A DNA stretch of 64,000 nt from Algoriphagus sp. NG3 (GTDB lineage Bacteria > Bacteroidota > Bacteroidia > Cytophagales > Cyclobacteriaceae), in assembly GCF_034119865.1 (NCBI RefSeq), contig NZ_CP139421.1:5124501-5188500 (forward strand). Direction: 5' to 3'. Of the stretch, positions 8,557-17,140 are shown piece after piece. Numbering within the stretch: position 1 is the first letter of the stretch; every line of letters begins with the position of its first letter. The position numbers and the translations under genes are program-made. Under the pieces are notes generated by a model. The model searched no databases, had not been told where the DNA came from, and saw only the letters and a list, made by a program, of their open reading frames with translations.

Positions 8557-9920
8557 AGGTTCAGCAATTTATTTCCCTTGACCTCGAGAACTTTTCCAGA
8601 AGCATCCGTCAGATTCATTTTGATCAGCCACTCTTCAAATTCCGGTGCTCTCTTCAGTCCCAAGACCTGTCTGATGTAAAGTTGATCGTGAAAAGAAGTG
8701 CTTTGGTAATTCAGCATGACATCATCCGCACCGGGGATGCCCATGATAAAATTGCATCCGGCGACACCCAGCAAGGTTAGCAGATTATCCATATCATCCT
8801 GATCCGCGTCGATGTGATTGGTATAGCAGATATCGCAACCCATGGGCAAACCCATCAGTTTGCCACAAAAATGATCTTCCAATCCTGCACGAATGACTTG
8901 TTTGCCATCGTAGAGATATTCCGGACCGATAAATCCCACAACGGCATTGATGAGTAAAGGCTTGTATTGTCTTGCGACCGCATAGGCCCGAACCTCGCAA
9001 GTTTGCTGATCCACTCCATGGTGGGCATTGGCAGAATGCGCACTTCCTTGGCCAGTTTCGAAGTACATGAAATTGTTTCCTACCGTCCCTCGATTTAAGG
9101 CTAAACCAGCCTGATAAGCCTCATCTAAAATACTCAGGTCGAATCCAAAGCTGGAATTTGTCTTTTCTGTTCCTCCGATAGATTGGAAGATCAAATCTAC
9201 TGGAGCTTTTCTTTCCATCAGGTTCAAGGTGGTCGTCACATGGGAAAGGATGCAGGTTTGGGTGGGAATATCGTATTGGAGTCGGAGTTTTTCCAGCATT
9301 TCCAATAATCGGAGCGTAGTTTCGGCAGAATCTGAAACAGGATTGATGCCGATCACCGCATCGCCCACACCATAGAGCAAACCATCGATGGTGCTGGCCA
9401 TGATCCCTTTGGCATCATCCGTGGCATGATTGGGCTGAAGTCGTGTGGAGAAATGCCCTTTTAACCCTAAGGTATTTCTGAATTTGGTGATGACTCTGAT
9501 TTTGGAGGCTACCAGAATCAAATCCTGGTTAGCCATGATTTTGCTGACAGCGGCTACCATTTCCGGAGTCAATCCTGCGGAAATTTGAGCTATTTTGAAT
9601 CCGTCAGTTTCGTATGCTAAAAGCCAATCCCGAAATCCTCCGACAGTTAGATGAGAAATGGATTGAAATGACCTAGCATCATGAGATTCTAGAATTAGAC
9701 GCGAAATGGCATCTATTTCAGAAGGGATGATTTCTTCGCTGAGAAATTGTTTTAAAGGAATATCAGCCAATACCAATTTGGCGGCAATTCGTTCCTGCTC
9801 ATTTTTAGCAGCCAAGCCAGCCATTTCATCCCCGGATTTTTGAGGAGTAGCTTTAGCCAAGACGGTTTTGAGGTCGGGAAACGAATATTGGAAGTTACCG
9901 ACAGAATGCTGATAAACCAT
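8553..9920 (-). CDS. eutB: Ethanolamine ammonia-lyase, large (heavy) subunit
   Basis: At 455 aa this is close to the E. coli length (453). Residues that bind substrate in E. coli EutB are in place: Arg160 and Gln162 in RLQPN, Asn193 in GINPVSD, and Glu288 in YFETGQGS. The SAHSANAHHGVDQQTCE region follows. EutB forms the TIM-barrel core that binds substrate and adenosylcobalamin. It is the first gene of a minimal operon (eutB-eutC-permease). No acetaldehyde dehydrogenase, reactivase (eutA) or shell genes are nearby. Only about 200 nt separate it from the upstream gene, and no cobalamin riboswitch is recognisable there. Confidence 0.95.
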   Translation of the reverse strand: MVYQHSVGNFQYSFPDLKTVLAKATPQKSGDEMAGLAAKNEQERIAAKLVLADIPLKQFLSEEIIPSEIDAISRLILESHDARSFQSISHLTVGGFRDWLLAYETDGFKIAQISAGLTPEMVAAVSKIMANQDLILVASKIRVITKFRNTLGLKGHFSTRLQPNHATDDAKGIMASTIDGLLYGVGDAVIGINPVSDSAETTLRLLEMLEKLRLQYDIPTQTCILSHVTTTLNLMERKAPVDLIFQSIGGTEKTNSSFGFDLSILDEAYQAGLALNRGTVGNNFMYFETGQGSAHSANAHHGVDQQTCEVRAYAVARQYKPLLINAVVGFIGPEYLYDGKQVIRAGLEDHFCGKLMGLPMGCDICYTNHIDADQDDMDNLLTLLGVAGCNFIMGIPGADDVMLNYQSTSFHDQLYIRQVLGLKRAPEFEEWLIKMNLTDASGKVLEVKGNKLLNL

Positions 9921-10018
9921 CTAATCAAAGTGGGGATTTATTTCAAGTTTTCCAATGGAAATGTGGATGAGTTAGGGATTTGGGAATTGATGTGTCAGAA
10001 TCCAAATTGATTTAACAC

Positions 10019-10114
10019 CGTCATTGCGAGCAAAGCGAAGCAATCCCATAATTTTTTGCATGAGGTTTTAATTTTGAGATTGCCACGTCTTCGTTCCTCC
10101 TCCTCGCAATGACG
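10019..10114. repeat. Palindromic intergenic repeat (CGTCATTGCGAG type)
   Basis: Left end CGTCATTGCGAG (10019-10030) is an exact inverted copy of the right end CTCGCAATGACG (10103-10114), and the interior pairs further (GAAGCAATCCCATAA-like arm against GAGATTGCCACGTCTTCG). This family of palindromes is widespread between genes in Bacteroidota. It lies between the serine hydrolase stop and the eutB start, both on the minus strand, so it may act as a terminator for the former. Confidence 0.8.
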
Positions 10115-10126
10115 AAAAAGAATCAG

Positions 10127-11593
10127 TTAATCCTCCACCTTATTAAACTGATAACTGCCTCCCCAAAGCAGGCCTACAGGATTTCTGGTAATTTGAAATT
10201 CCGCTCGATCACCGGTATTCAAATCAACGAACTCAGTTTTTGAGATTGGCGATAATAGATTATCATCTTTATTGTTTAGGTCTTCAACAAAGATCTTGTC
10301 CTCCTTCACTGTCAGTCTGATGAAATATTCACCTATTCCTGGGATCTCCTCGTTCAGTTTATATTTTCCAGCCAAGAGTTCTAGTTCTTCTTGAGGAAGT
10401 TCTACTAATTCTATTTCGGCTGGATTACGCATATTTAACTCGTAGAATACAGAAATCCCTCGGAGTATTTCCCCTATTAGGTTACCGCCATTATCTGCAC
10501 TGGTCATAATGATTATTGCATCTCCTTTATCTGCAAAGCCCATCATATCATTGGTAAACCCAGCATTTTTTCCCCCATGACCAAACAGTAATTGGCCGTC
10601 TATTTCACGCAGCGCAGGTCCTAAACCCCAATTTCCTTGGTGCGTGGTCAGCATTTGGTCTAAAATTTCTTTGGAAAGAACGCCGTCAGTTTTTCCAGCT
10701 CGTATCGCTTGGATTTCCAAGTAATATTTAGCCAAATCGGAAGGGGTTGTCCATAGTCCGGCAGCTGCTTGTTCAGGGTAATTATGGTACAATCCTTCAT
10801 ACAATTTTCCATCCCCATCATAAGCGGCACTGAAGTTAGATTGGTGAGTTTCAGGCAAAGGTTGGCCGTAGGTACTATGAGTCATCCCGATTGGCGCCAA
10901 TATATTTTCCGCTAAATAAACCTCCAGAGCCTTGCCTGATACATCTTCCACAGCCTTTTCCATGACAGTATATCCACCACCTGAATACCTCCAAATGCTA
11001 CCTGGAAGCGTGTCTACTACTATTGCTGCTGTATTGCCTTTTCCTTCGAGCACAGAGGTGACAGTGGGGAAAGTATCAGTTTGGGAGTAGCCGGGAAAAC
11101 CATGAACAGTCATTCCTGCCGTATGGGTCAGAAGCCTTTTCAAGGTGACTTTTTCGGTTTCAGTAAACTTATTTTCCGGGACTTTCCAACCTGTCAAATA
11201 GGCGTTGATATTTTCATCCAATTCCATTTTTTCCTCTTGCACCAATTTTAATGCACCTAGAGCAGCTATGGGCTTGCTTATAGAGCCTGCCTGAAAAATA
11301 GTTTCAATAGTTACCGAATCTCCGGTTTCAGTATTGGCAATTCCATATCCTTTGGCCCAAAGCAATTTCCCATCTTTGACCACAGCGATGCTCACTCCCG
11401 GAACATTGTAATGCTCCATTCGATCATAGATGTTCATTTTAAGTGAAGAATCACCCTTTTCTACAAATGGAGGAAGTAAACCATTTTCAATAGCCAAAAT
11501 TTCATCCTGAATAGGATCGGATTGTGTTTCTACTTTTTCACAGGAAAAAATGAAAAAAGAAAGTAAGAGGAAAAGGGGTAACTGATTATTCAT
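10127..11593 (-). CDS. Serine hydrolase of the class C beta-lactamase/penicillin-binding fold, lipoprotein
   Basis: The N-terminus is a lipoprotein signal (LLSFFIFSCEK). The catalytic SxxK motif is in GSISKP (Ser104, Lys107). The second motif is Tyr-Ser-Gly in WRYSGGGY, and the third is HGG in LFGHGGKNAGF. These mark the S12/beta-lactamase-C family, which includes D-amino peptidases, esterases and PBP-like enzymes. After the catalytic domain there is a C-terminal region of about 100 residues with beta character (ELLAGKYKL...), commonly seen in Bacteroidota members. It probably acts in the periplasm or at the outer membrane; its substrate cannot be deduced and antibiotic resistance should not be assumed. 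Confidence 0.85.
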   Translation of the reverse strand: MNNQLPLFLLLSFFIFSCEKVETQSDPIQDEILAIENGLLPPFVEKGDSSLKMNIYDRMEHYNVPGVSIAVVKDGKLLWAKGYGIANTETGDSVTIETIFQAGSISKPIAALGALKLVQEEKMELDENINAYLTGWKVPENKFTETEKVTLKRLLTHTAGMTVHGFPGYSQTDTFPTVTSVLEGKGNTAAIVVDTLPGSIWRYSGGGYTVMEKAVEDVSGKALEVYLAENILAPIGMTHSTYGQPLPETHQSNFSAAYDGDGKLYEGLYHNYPEQAAAGLWTTPSDLAKYYLEIQAIRAGKTDGVLSKEILDQMLTTHQGNWGLGPALREIDGQLLFGHGGKNAGFTNDMMGFADKGDAIIIMTSADNGGNLIGEILRGISVFYELNMRNPAEIELVELPQEELELLAGKYKLNEEIPGIGEYFIRLTVKEDKIFVEDLNNKDDNLLSPISKTEFVDLNTGDRAEFQITRNPVGLLWGGSYQFNKVED

Positions 11594-11677
11594 TATGGCT
11601 GAATTTGAGGATTTTAAAAGTTAGCCAGATTCCTCAGAAGTTCAAATGTTTTAAAACGGTTAAGATCTCAAAATCAC

Positions 11678-14600
11678 TTATTCATTTAATCTAACATTTG
11701 GATCTGCTCTTAAAGTTGCCACTGTTGATGGGCCTATCCCATCGGCATTTTCTAATTCTGCATAGGTGGTAATACGCTTCTTATTTCTTTTATTGATTAT
11801 GGCTTGCGCTCTGACCTCCCCAAGTCCATTGACTCTTTGAAGAACCTCAAGTGGTGAATCATTTAGATAGACCATAAAGTTAAGCCTGCCTGTGCCAAAA
11901 CCGGGGATAGAGGCTTTGTTATGTGCTATAGTTGGAGGGATATCCCAATTTGTCGGCTGAGAAGAAGCAGGAACCCAATTGTTGTTTTCGTATGCAAGCT
12001 CTTGAAGACTAAAATTTAAGCTATCTGCTACGAATGTGTCAGGGTCAGTATTAACTCCGCTATTTAAGTTTTGAGAGTAATTTACTTCAACTTCATACCG
12101 AACGACTTTACCCTCATCTATAATGTGCTGCTTGGCAAAACGCTCAAACTTAGCGTTCATCTCAGAATTGGTTTGCTTTGCAATTGGTGTAAGGTTCCAG
12201 GATACATTTCCTGGCCCATGTAGCTTATGATTCAGTAAATGACCCTCTACTATATAATTTGGATAATTCATTTTTAACAATCTTCCTAATCCAGTGGTAT
12301 AGGTTGGCTGGCTTCCTGCAAGGCCTCCTGGATCCAGGCTTAGTGGATTTACTACCACATGTTTTCCCATTTCCATCCCTGCTCCTGTGATTTTATCCTG
12401 AGTTTCTAATCTGGTTTGAGGAATAGGAGGGCCACCTATTGCATTTAGGATTGCTACTATTTTATCAAACTCCCTCATGATAGTCTGTCCTTTTTCCACT
12501 CCCTGGCCTTCTCGGTTTCTGTCTATTTCACTTGCCGAGGTCTGAAGCTCTAAAACTTTATCATCTGGAATTGTTTTTCCATTCCAGCTTTTACTAGAGA
12601 TAATTTGGCCAAGAGTTTTTGGATCTGCACTCGCAATAATGATTTGAGCCTGTGGTGTTGAGTTCTCAAAATAGGCTTCATGCTGTTCTCCATTTGGCAG
12701 CGTGAATCTTTTTCTAAATCCAAGCCAGCCTAAAACCGCATCAGCGGCATTCCTGCCCATCTCCAGCAAAGCCCCGCCGGCTGCGATTGCCCTATCAATC
12801 AACCAATCAATTGCAGCATTTACCCGCTCTCTCAATCCCCCGATCATCTCGGCGATTCTAGCTCCCAATCCCCGCAATCCCACTTGATTTGCCAAAAAGC
12901 CTATTGCCACAGGAATGGCTCTGGCAAGTGCACTCTCAAGATAATTAGCGGCATCCCCTATTGCTCCACGTGCAATATTGGCCACTCCTGCAACGAAGGA
13001 ATTGACGATTTCCAGCATTTCCCGAAGCTTTTCGATAAAGGATTGCACTGCTCGATAGAATGCGATGAAACTATTCACTACAGCCATAATGCCTGTAGGA
13101 TCAAGCAAGGAAAGAAGCCTAGTAGTGACTTGCGTGATGATTTGCGTGACAACCCAACTCTGAACTTGCTCCAAGACCATGGTCCACAGGTTACTCAACT
13201 GTTCCTGTACATATTCCCAAATGGCAATCGGCCCACGTTCCCAAACATCCTTGATAAAAGTCCAAATTCCCGACAGTGTATCAATTGCTCCTCGGATCTG
13301 CGCAACCCGCTCTGGACCAAGTTTCATTTCCAGCCTTTCCCAGACATTGTCCATCGTCAGCCCCAGCACATCCAAGACGAATCCCAAAATGCTTTCAAAG
13401 GTCAGATCGGCCGGAGGATTGATTCCAGCCGAGGCTAATTCTCCAAACAACCAATCCCGTACACCGCCCAATAGGTGAGTCAAAATGTTGTCAAAGAACT
13501 GCACGAATCCCTGTTTGACCGCATTCAAGAGGTTTCTTAGGAATCCAATCGGATCGCGTTTGATATCTTCAAAGGCACTTTGAGCATTGGCAATAATCTG
13601 CTGAATCGTGTCAATCGGGAAGTTCATCACCACCAGCAAGACTTCGATCAGAATCTGCACAATGGTGACCACAAAGGCAAAAAGTCTGCGGATTGGATCA
13701 GCGAGAGTTTGGACAATTCTCAAAAAGGCATCAATGGGATGGAAGACATCTTCTATGGAAAAGCCATTCCACAATTCCAGAAATAATCCGGTGATATAAG
13801 CCCAAGAGAAGTTTAAAGTCTCTACTGCTGCATTAATTCTGGATACAGTTTGCTCTATGGCTCCGGTTTCCTGCATTTGCTGGAATTGCTCTTCTCCTCC
13901 AGGCATCAACCCCATAAATCCCCGAATGATATTCACAGTGGTTCTTGGCACCACTTCCTCCGTAAATGGATCTTTGCCTAAAATCACCGTAACCAAATGG
14001 AAGCCTTGCTGCTCTCTGGCATAAGCAGAAAGTTGGGCTAAAAGTGCATCCTTGATAAACTGAAGCACCTGTATCGCAACATTGGCCGCAAAGGTGAATA
14101 CCCGTGTGGTAAAGGGAGTGAAAATAGCTACCGTACGCTGGAATGCGCCCATGGGATCTCTGAGATCATCCAGCGAAAAGGCATTCCAGGCTGTTTCAAA
14201 AAGTGATTTCACTTCCTCAAAACTGAAGTTCAGCGCAGCTAATTCCTCATCTATCCAATCGGCAGTATCCTGAATCGTTCCTTCTGCACGCATCCGCTCC
14301 AGCTCTTGCTCCTTGCCAATTAAAATCAAGAAATCCTCAATCTTTTCGGCAGTAGTAGAAACAACCTCCTCACCGGTCAAAGGATCATGACCAAGTAATT
14401 TGGTAAGAAGGGGATAACCTGGAAAAGCGTCTGCCAATGCCCTCAATCCGGCCATTAAGGCTTCCTTGATGAGTGTAAAAATCTGATCCTTGACCCGTTC
14501 TGCAAAGGTGACAATGTCTCTGTAGAGTTGCCCAAATGTCTGGTCAAGAATTCTAATATTGCCATTCCAACCTTCTCTGATCCCCATTCTATCCCACGCC

Positions 14601-15622
14601 TCCTCAAGTGTATCACCGAGTCTATTTGATGTGAGATTGAGAGAAGCCATCTCGTTTTGCACCCAGGTGAATGCATCGTTGATGATGCCAAGTTCCGTCA
14701 GCTTATTGAACAGCAGCATCCCAAAAACAGGGATCAATCCCAGCAGGCCTCCCAGTAAATTGGGGCCATTTCGCACCACATTTCTGCCCGCTATTGGATC
14801 GTAACCGATGATAACCGTCAATAATGAATACCCTGGGATGTAGCTAGCAAATCTCGCCAATCCTTCACGAGCAGCCCATGGCAAGCGCTGAACTTGCGGT
14901 TCTGAAGAACTGATTGATTGAATTGGCATTCTCTTGACAGGAGCCCCTCCCTGCTGCACGGTATGTGTCAACTCGTGCGCTATAAGATGCTTGCCTTCCG
15001 AGGTTTCCGGCTGGTATTTTCCTTCGTTAAAGTAAATATCTTTGCCATGGGTAAATGCTTGGGCTCCAATGGCACTGCTCATTTGGGCGGCATTGGCATC
15101 TGAATGAATTCTCACTCCACTGAAATCCGCACCGATTTTACTGCCCATTTCGGATTGCACAGGAGCAGGAAGGTTTTGTCCGCCACCTTTGGAACTTGAA
15201 ATCTGTGCTGAAATAGAAGGTGAAGCTGCCATGCCACCATCTGGCAATAGCTGAATGCTTTCCTCCTCCTCTTCGAATCGTTGTAAGACGTTTGAATTCT
15301 CAGGAAAAAGCTGAACCGTTTCTTCCTCTTCTTCCATGGCACTCAATTGCAGGAAAGATCCACTGGCAGAAATCGGCATCATCTGAAGAGATTCCTCCTC
15401 TTCTTCGGGTTGCATTTGAAAAGTATCCGAACTGCCGGGACTCATGGCTAAAGCAGGTTCTGAATGTGCGGGTGCCATCGTTACATGATTGGCGACCGAT
15501 TCGGCTTCCTGTTCGTATTTATCGCCTGGCCTACCGATCTTTAAGCTTGGCTGAATGCTAAGCGATGCCCGGCCATTATGAAATGACGAAGGCAAAGGTT
15601 TACGTTCAGCGACTGCGCTCAT
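11678..15622 (-). CDS. eCIS-core (DUF4157) giant protein with C-terminal nuclease-like and HhH domains; probable cargo toxin
   Basis: A 1314-aa protein, last gene of the eCIS operon. Residues 68-127 hold three acidic repeats of the form Q-x3-5-EEEEE-(S/T)-x-Q-x-x-P. Residues about 148-225 are the DUF4157 domain, with metal-site motif HELTH at 216-220. Three repeats of about 138 residues follow, each starting like PGYSLLTVIIGYDP (263, 401, 539). A long helical, amphipathic region runs to about 970. Residues about 970-1190 resemble DNA/RNA non-specific endonucleases of polymorphic toxins: GHLL at 1127-1130, then GPGNVSWNLTPIAKQTN with Asn1139 and Asn1143. Two helix-hairpin-helix motifs (1255-1300) end the protein. 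A role as injected nuclease is inferred from domain content and position; the active site is not proven. Confidence 0.82.
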   Translation of the reverse strand: MSAVAERKPLPSSFHNGRASLSIQPSLKIGRPGDKYEQEAESVANHVTMAPAHSEPALAMSPGSSDTFQMQPEEEEESLQMMPISASGSFLQLSAMEEEEETVQLFPENSNVLQRFEEEEESIQLLPDGGMAASPSISAQISSSKGGGQNLPAPVQSEMGSKIGADFSGVRIHSDANAAQMSSAIGAQAFTHGKDIYFNEGKYQPETSEGKHLIAHELTHTVQQGGAPVKRMPIQSISSSEPQVQRLPWAAREGLARFASYIPGYSLLTVIIGYDPIAGRNVVRNGPNLLGGLLGLIPVFGMLLFNKLTELGIINDAFTWVQNEMASLNLTSNRLGDTLEEAWDRMGIREGWNGNIRILDQTFGQLYRDIVTFAERVKDQIFTLIKEALMAGLRALADAFPGYPLLTKLLGHDPLTGEEVVSTTAEKIEDFLILIGKEQELERMRAEGTIQDTADWIDEELAALNFSFEEVKSLFETAWNAFSLDDLRDPMGAFQRTVAIFTPFTTRVFTFAANVAIQVLQFIKDALLAQLSAYAREQQGFHLVTVILGKDPFTEEVVPRTTVNIIRGFMGLMPGGEEQFQQMQETGAIEQTVSRINAAVETLNFSWAYITGLFLELWNGFSIEDVFHPIDAFLRIVQTLADPIRRLFAFVVTIVQILIEVLLVVMNFPIDTIQQIIANAQSAFEDIKRDPIGFLRNLLNAVKQGFVQFFDNILTHLLGGVRDWLFGELASAGINPPADLTFESILGFVLDVLGLTMDNVWERLEMKLGPERVAQIRGAIDTLSGIWTFIKDVWERGPIAIWEYVQEQLSNLWTMVLEQVQSWVVTQIITQVTTRLLSLLDPTGIMAVVNSFIAFYRAVQSFIEKLREMLEIVNSFVAGVANIARGAIGDAANYLESALARAIPVAIGFLANQVGLRGLGARIAEMIGGLRERVNAAIDWLIDRAIAAGGALLEMGRNAADAVLGWLGFRKRFTLPNGEQHEAYFENSTPQAQIIIASADPKTLGQIISSKSWNGKTIPDDKVLELQTSASEIDRNREGQGVEKGQTIMREFDKIVAILNAIGGPPIPQTRLETQDKITGAGMEMGKHVVVNPLSLDPGGLAGSQPTYTTGLGRLLKMNYPNYIVEGHLLNHKLHGPGNVSWNLTPIAKQTNSEMNAKFERFAKQHIIDEGKVVRYEVEVNYSQNLNSGVNTDPDTFVADSLNFSLQELAYENNNWVPASSQPTNWDIPPTIAHNKASIPGFGTGRLNFMVYLNDSPLEVLQRVNGLGEVRAQAIINKRNKKRITTYAELENADGIGPSTVATLRADPNVRLNE

Positions 15623-15623
15623 T

Positions 15624-15800
15624 TTATTTTTTGGTTTCGGTCTTCATAGGAGAAGCTGCCGCCAAAGGTGTCATAGGCTCCTGTTCCTCTTCTACGGGAG
15701 TCATTTTTACCTCTGGCTTTTTCTCTTCTTTTTCATCCAGGATGATAATTTCCTCTTTCTCAGACTCCTGGTCTGCTTTTTTTCTGACTTTCTTCCTCAT
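15624..15800 (-). CDS. 58-aa highly charged protein between the eCIS ATPase and cargo genes
   Basis: A small gene translating to 58 residues: a basic head (MRKKVRKK), an acidic centre (ESEKEE, DEKEEKK) and an acidic Met-Pro tail (KMTPVEEEQEPMTP). It starts inside the ATPase stop (ATGA, 15797-15800) and its stop lies 1 nt before the DUF4157 gene, spacing expected of a translated gene. The tail resembles the acidic repeats of the downstream DUF4157 protein (QMQPEEEEESLQMMP), which suggests both bind the same partner. It is likely disordered. No homolog was recognised. A loading factor or adaptor is a guess; a decayed fragment of a larger gene is the alternative. Confidence 0.65.
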   Translation of the reverse strand: MRKKVRKKADQESEKEEIIILDEKEEKKPEVKMTPVEEEQEPMTPLAAASPMKTETKK

Positions 15801-17140
15801 ATAGTCCTCCCCATTTTGTGATATTCTCTTCTGATTCCTTCGCGTAGATCTCCCAACATGACCTGATTGCTTCCTTTGTCCAGAGCTTTGAGCAAACTAT
15901 GCTGGATTACCTGTACAATCGAACCGCCGGACAGTTCATAGCTTTTCGCCAATTCCTGAAAATTAATCCGCTTGTCCAGTTCGACTTTTTCCGGAAATCC
16001 CTTTTGCCAAAGTTTCTTCCGCTCCTCGGGTTGTGGCATTGGGAAAAATACCGAGGCCTGAAAACGCCTCATAAATGCCTCATCCATATTGCTTTTGAGG
16101 TTGGTAGCCAAAATGACCAACCCATCGTAATCTTCGATCCGCTGAAGCAAATAGGAAACTTCCTGATTGGCATAGCGATCATGAGAGTCAGAAACAGAAG
16201 TCCTCTTCCCAAAAAGTGCATCTGCCTCATCAAAAAACAGAATCCAGCCTTTGCGCTCTGCCCGGTCAAAGATCTTCGCCAGGTTCTTTTCGGTTTCCCC
16301 GATATATTTTGAGACAATTCTGGACAGATCAATTCTGTAAACATCCAGCCCCAGTTTTTTGCCGAGTAGGGTGGTCGTTAGAGTTTTGCCGGTGCCGGGA
16401 GGGCCATAAAATAACGCTTTGAAGCCTGGTTTTAGCTTCTTATTCATTCCCCAAGTGTGCAGTAATTGGTCTTTGTGTTTCAGCCAGATTTCTATTTCCC
16501 GTAGTTCTTCTTCGGTATGTGAATTGAGCACCAAATCCTCCCACTCCATTTCAGTTTGCAGAAGTTGGGCAGGGAAATTGGCGCTGAAATCCGGCTTGCG
16601 AACAGTCCCGCTAGTGATTTCTTGGAGCGTATCCCTGTTGATAATTAAAGTGCCATTCAGATAGGGCTCGTCAACATCGGTGTCACTCAGCTGCAGATGA
16701 CCTTCTTTAAAAAGCCTGGAATTCTTATCAAATAGGTTCAAATATTGAAATCTCTTTTCCAGATTGCTTCCGGCAAGAATAAAAAGTACCGTTTCACCGG
16801 TAGGGATAAAGCCATTGTGGTTTTTTCCTTTCCGCCCACCGAATTCGGTAAAAATCTGCTGGGTCAACTGGTTTTTCCCCATAAACATATCCAGCATCTG
16901 AGGCTTGATGTGTGGCACAGCTGCCAAAATCAAAAGAAACCGCTCGGCTGCCGTAAGGTCTAATTTTTCAGTAAAGAGAGCATAAGCTCCATAAGGTTCC
17001 ATGAATTCGGGAGCGGGAATTTCCAGTACATCCCTTACTTGGTTTCCAGGGTTGGCATTCATAGCCGATCGTGCTTTCAAAATACTTTGAAGCCAATCCA
17101 ACTCCTGCTGTATGGTGCTTGCATTATGTTTTGTTGCCAT
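15797..17140 (-). CDS. eCIS AAA+ ATPase (Afp15/PVC15-like)
   Basis: An N-terminal helical domain of about 230 residues is followed by one AAA+ module. Walker A is GPPGTGKT (about 246-253), Walker B is LFFDEAD (about 301-307), sensor 1 is the Asn in LATN, and the arginine-finger region is MRRF (about 357-360). The C-terminal lid has LSGGSI. ATPases of this type sit beside the tape-measure gene in eCIS loci and are needed for particle assembly; they act in the cytoplasm. The chosen ATG overlaps the upstream stop as TAATG (17138-17142). Starts further upstream would lie inside the tape-measure gene, although an ATG 6 nt earlier is also possible. Confidence 0.92.
   Translation of the reverse strand: MATKHNASTIQQELDWLQSILKARSAMNANPGNQVRDVLEIPAPEFMEPYGAYALFTEKLDLTAAERFLLILAAVPHIKPQMLDMFMGKNQLTQQIFTEFGGRKGKNHNGFIPTGETVLFILAGSNLEKRFQYLNLFDKNSRLFKEGHLQLSDTDVDEPYLNGTLIINRDTLQEITSGTVRKPDFSANFPAQLLQTEMEWEDLVLNSHTEEELREIEIWLKHKDQLLHTWGMNKKLKPGFKALFYGPPGTGKTLTTTLLGKKLGLDVYRIDLSRIVSKYIGETEKNLAKIFDRAERKGWILFFDEADALFGKRTSVSDSHDRYANQEVSYLLQRIEDYDGLVILATNLKSNMDEAFMRRFQASVFFPMPQPEERKKLWQKGFPEKVELDKRINFQELAKSYELSGGSIVQVIQHSLLKALDKGSNQVMLGDLREGIRREYHKMGRTI

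Noticed and set aside
9921..10126. A cobalamin riboswitch before eutB
   Set aside because: The region is only about 200 nt and about half is the palindromic repeat; no B12-box was found.
10127..11593. Beta-lactamase conferring resistance
   Set aside because: It has the fold and SxxK motif, but the family is broad and nothing points to antibiotic hydrolysis.
12884..13438. Long plus-strand open frame of 184 codons
   Set aside because: It lies wholly antisense to the DUF4157 gene, has low-complexity and Cys/His-rich translation without a family, and is a shadow of that gene's codon pattern.
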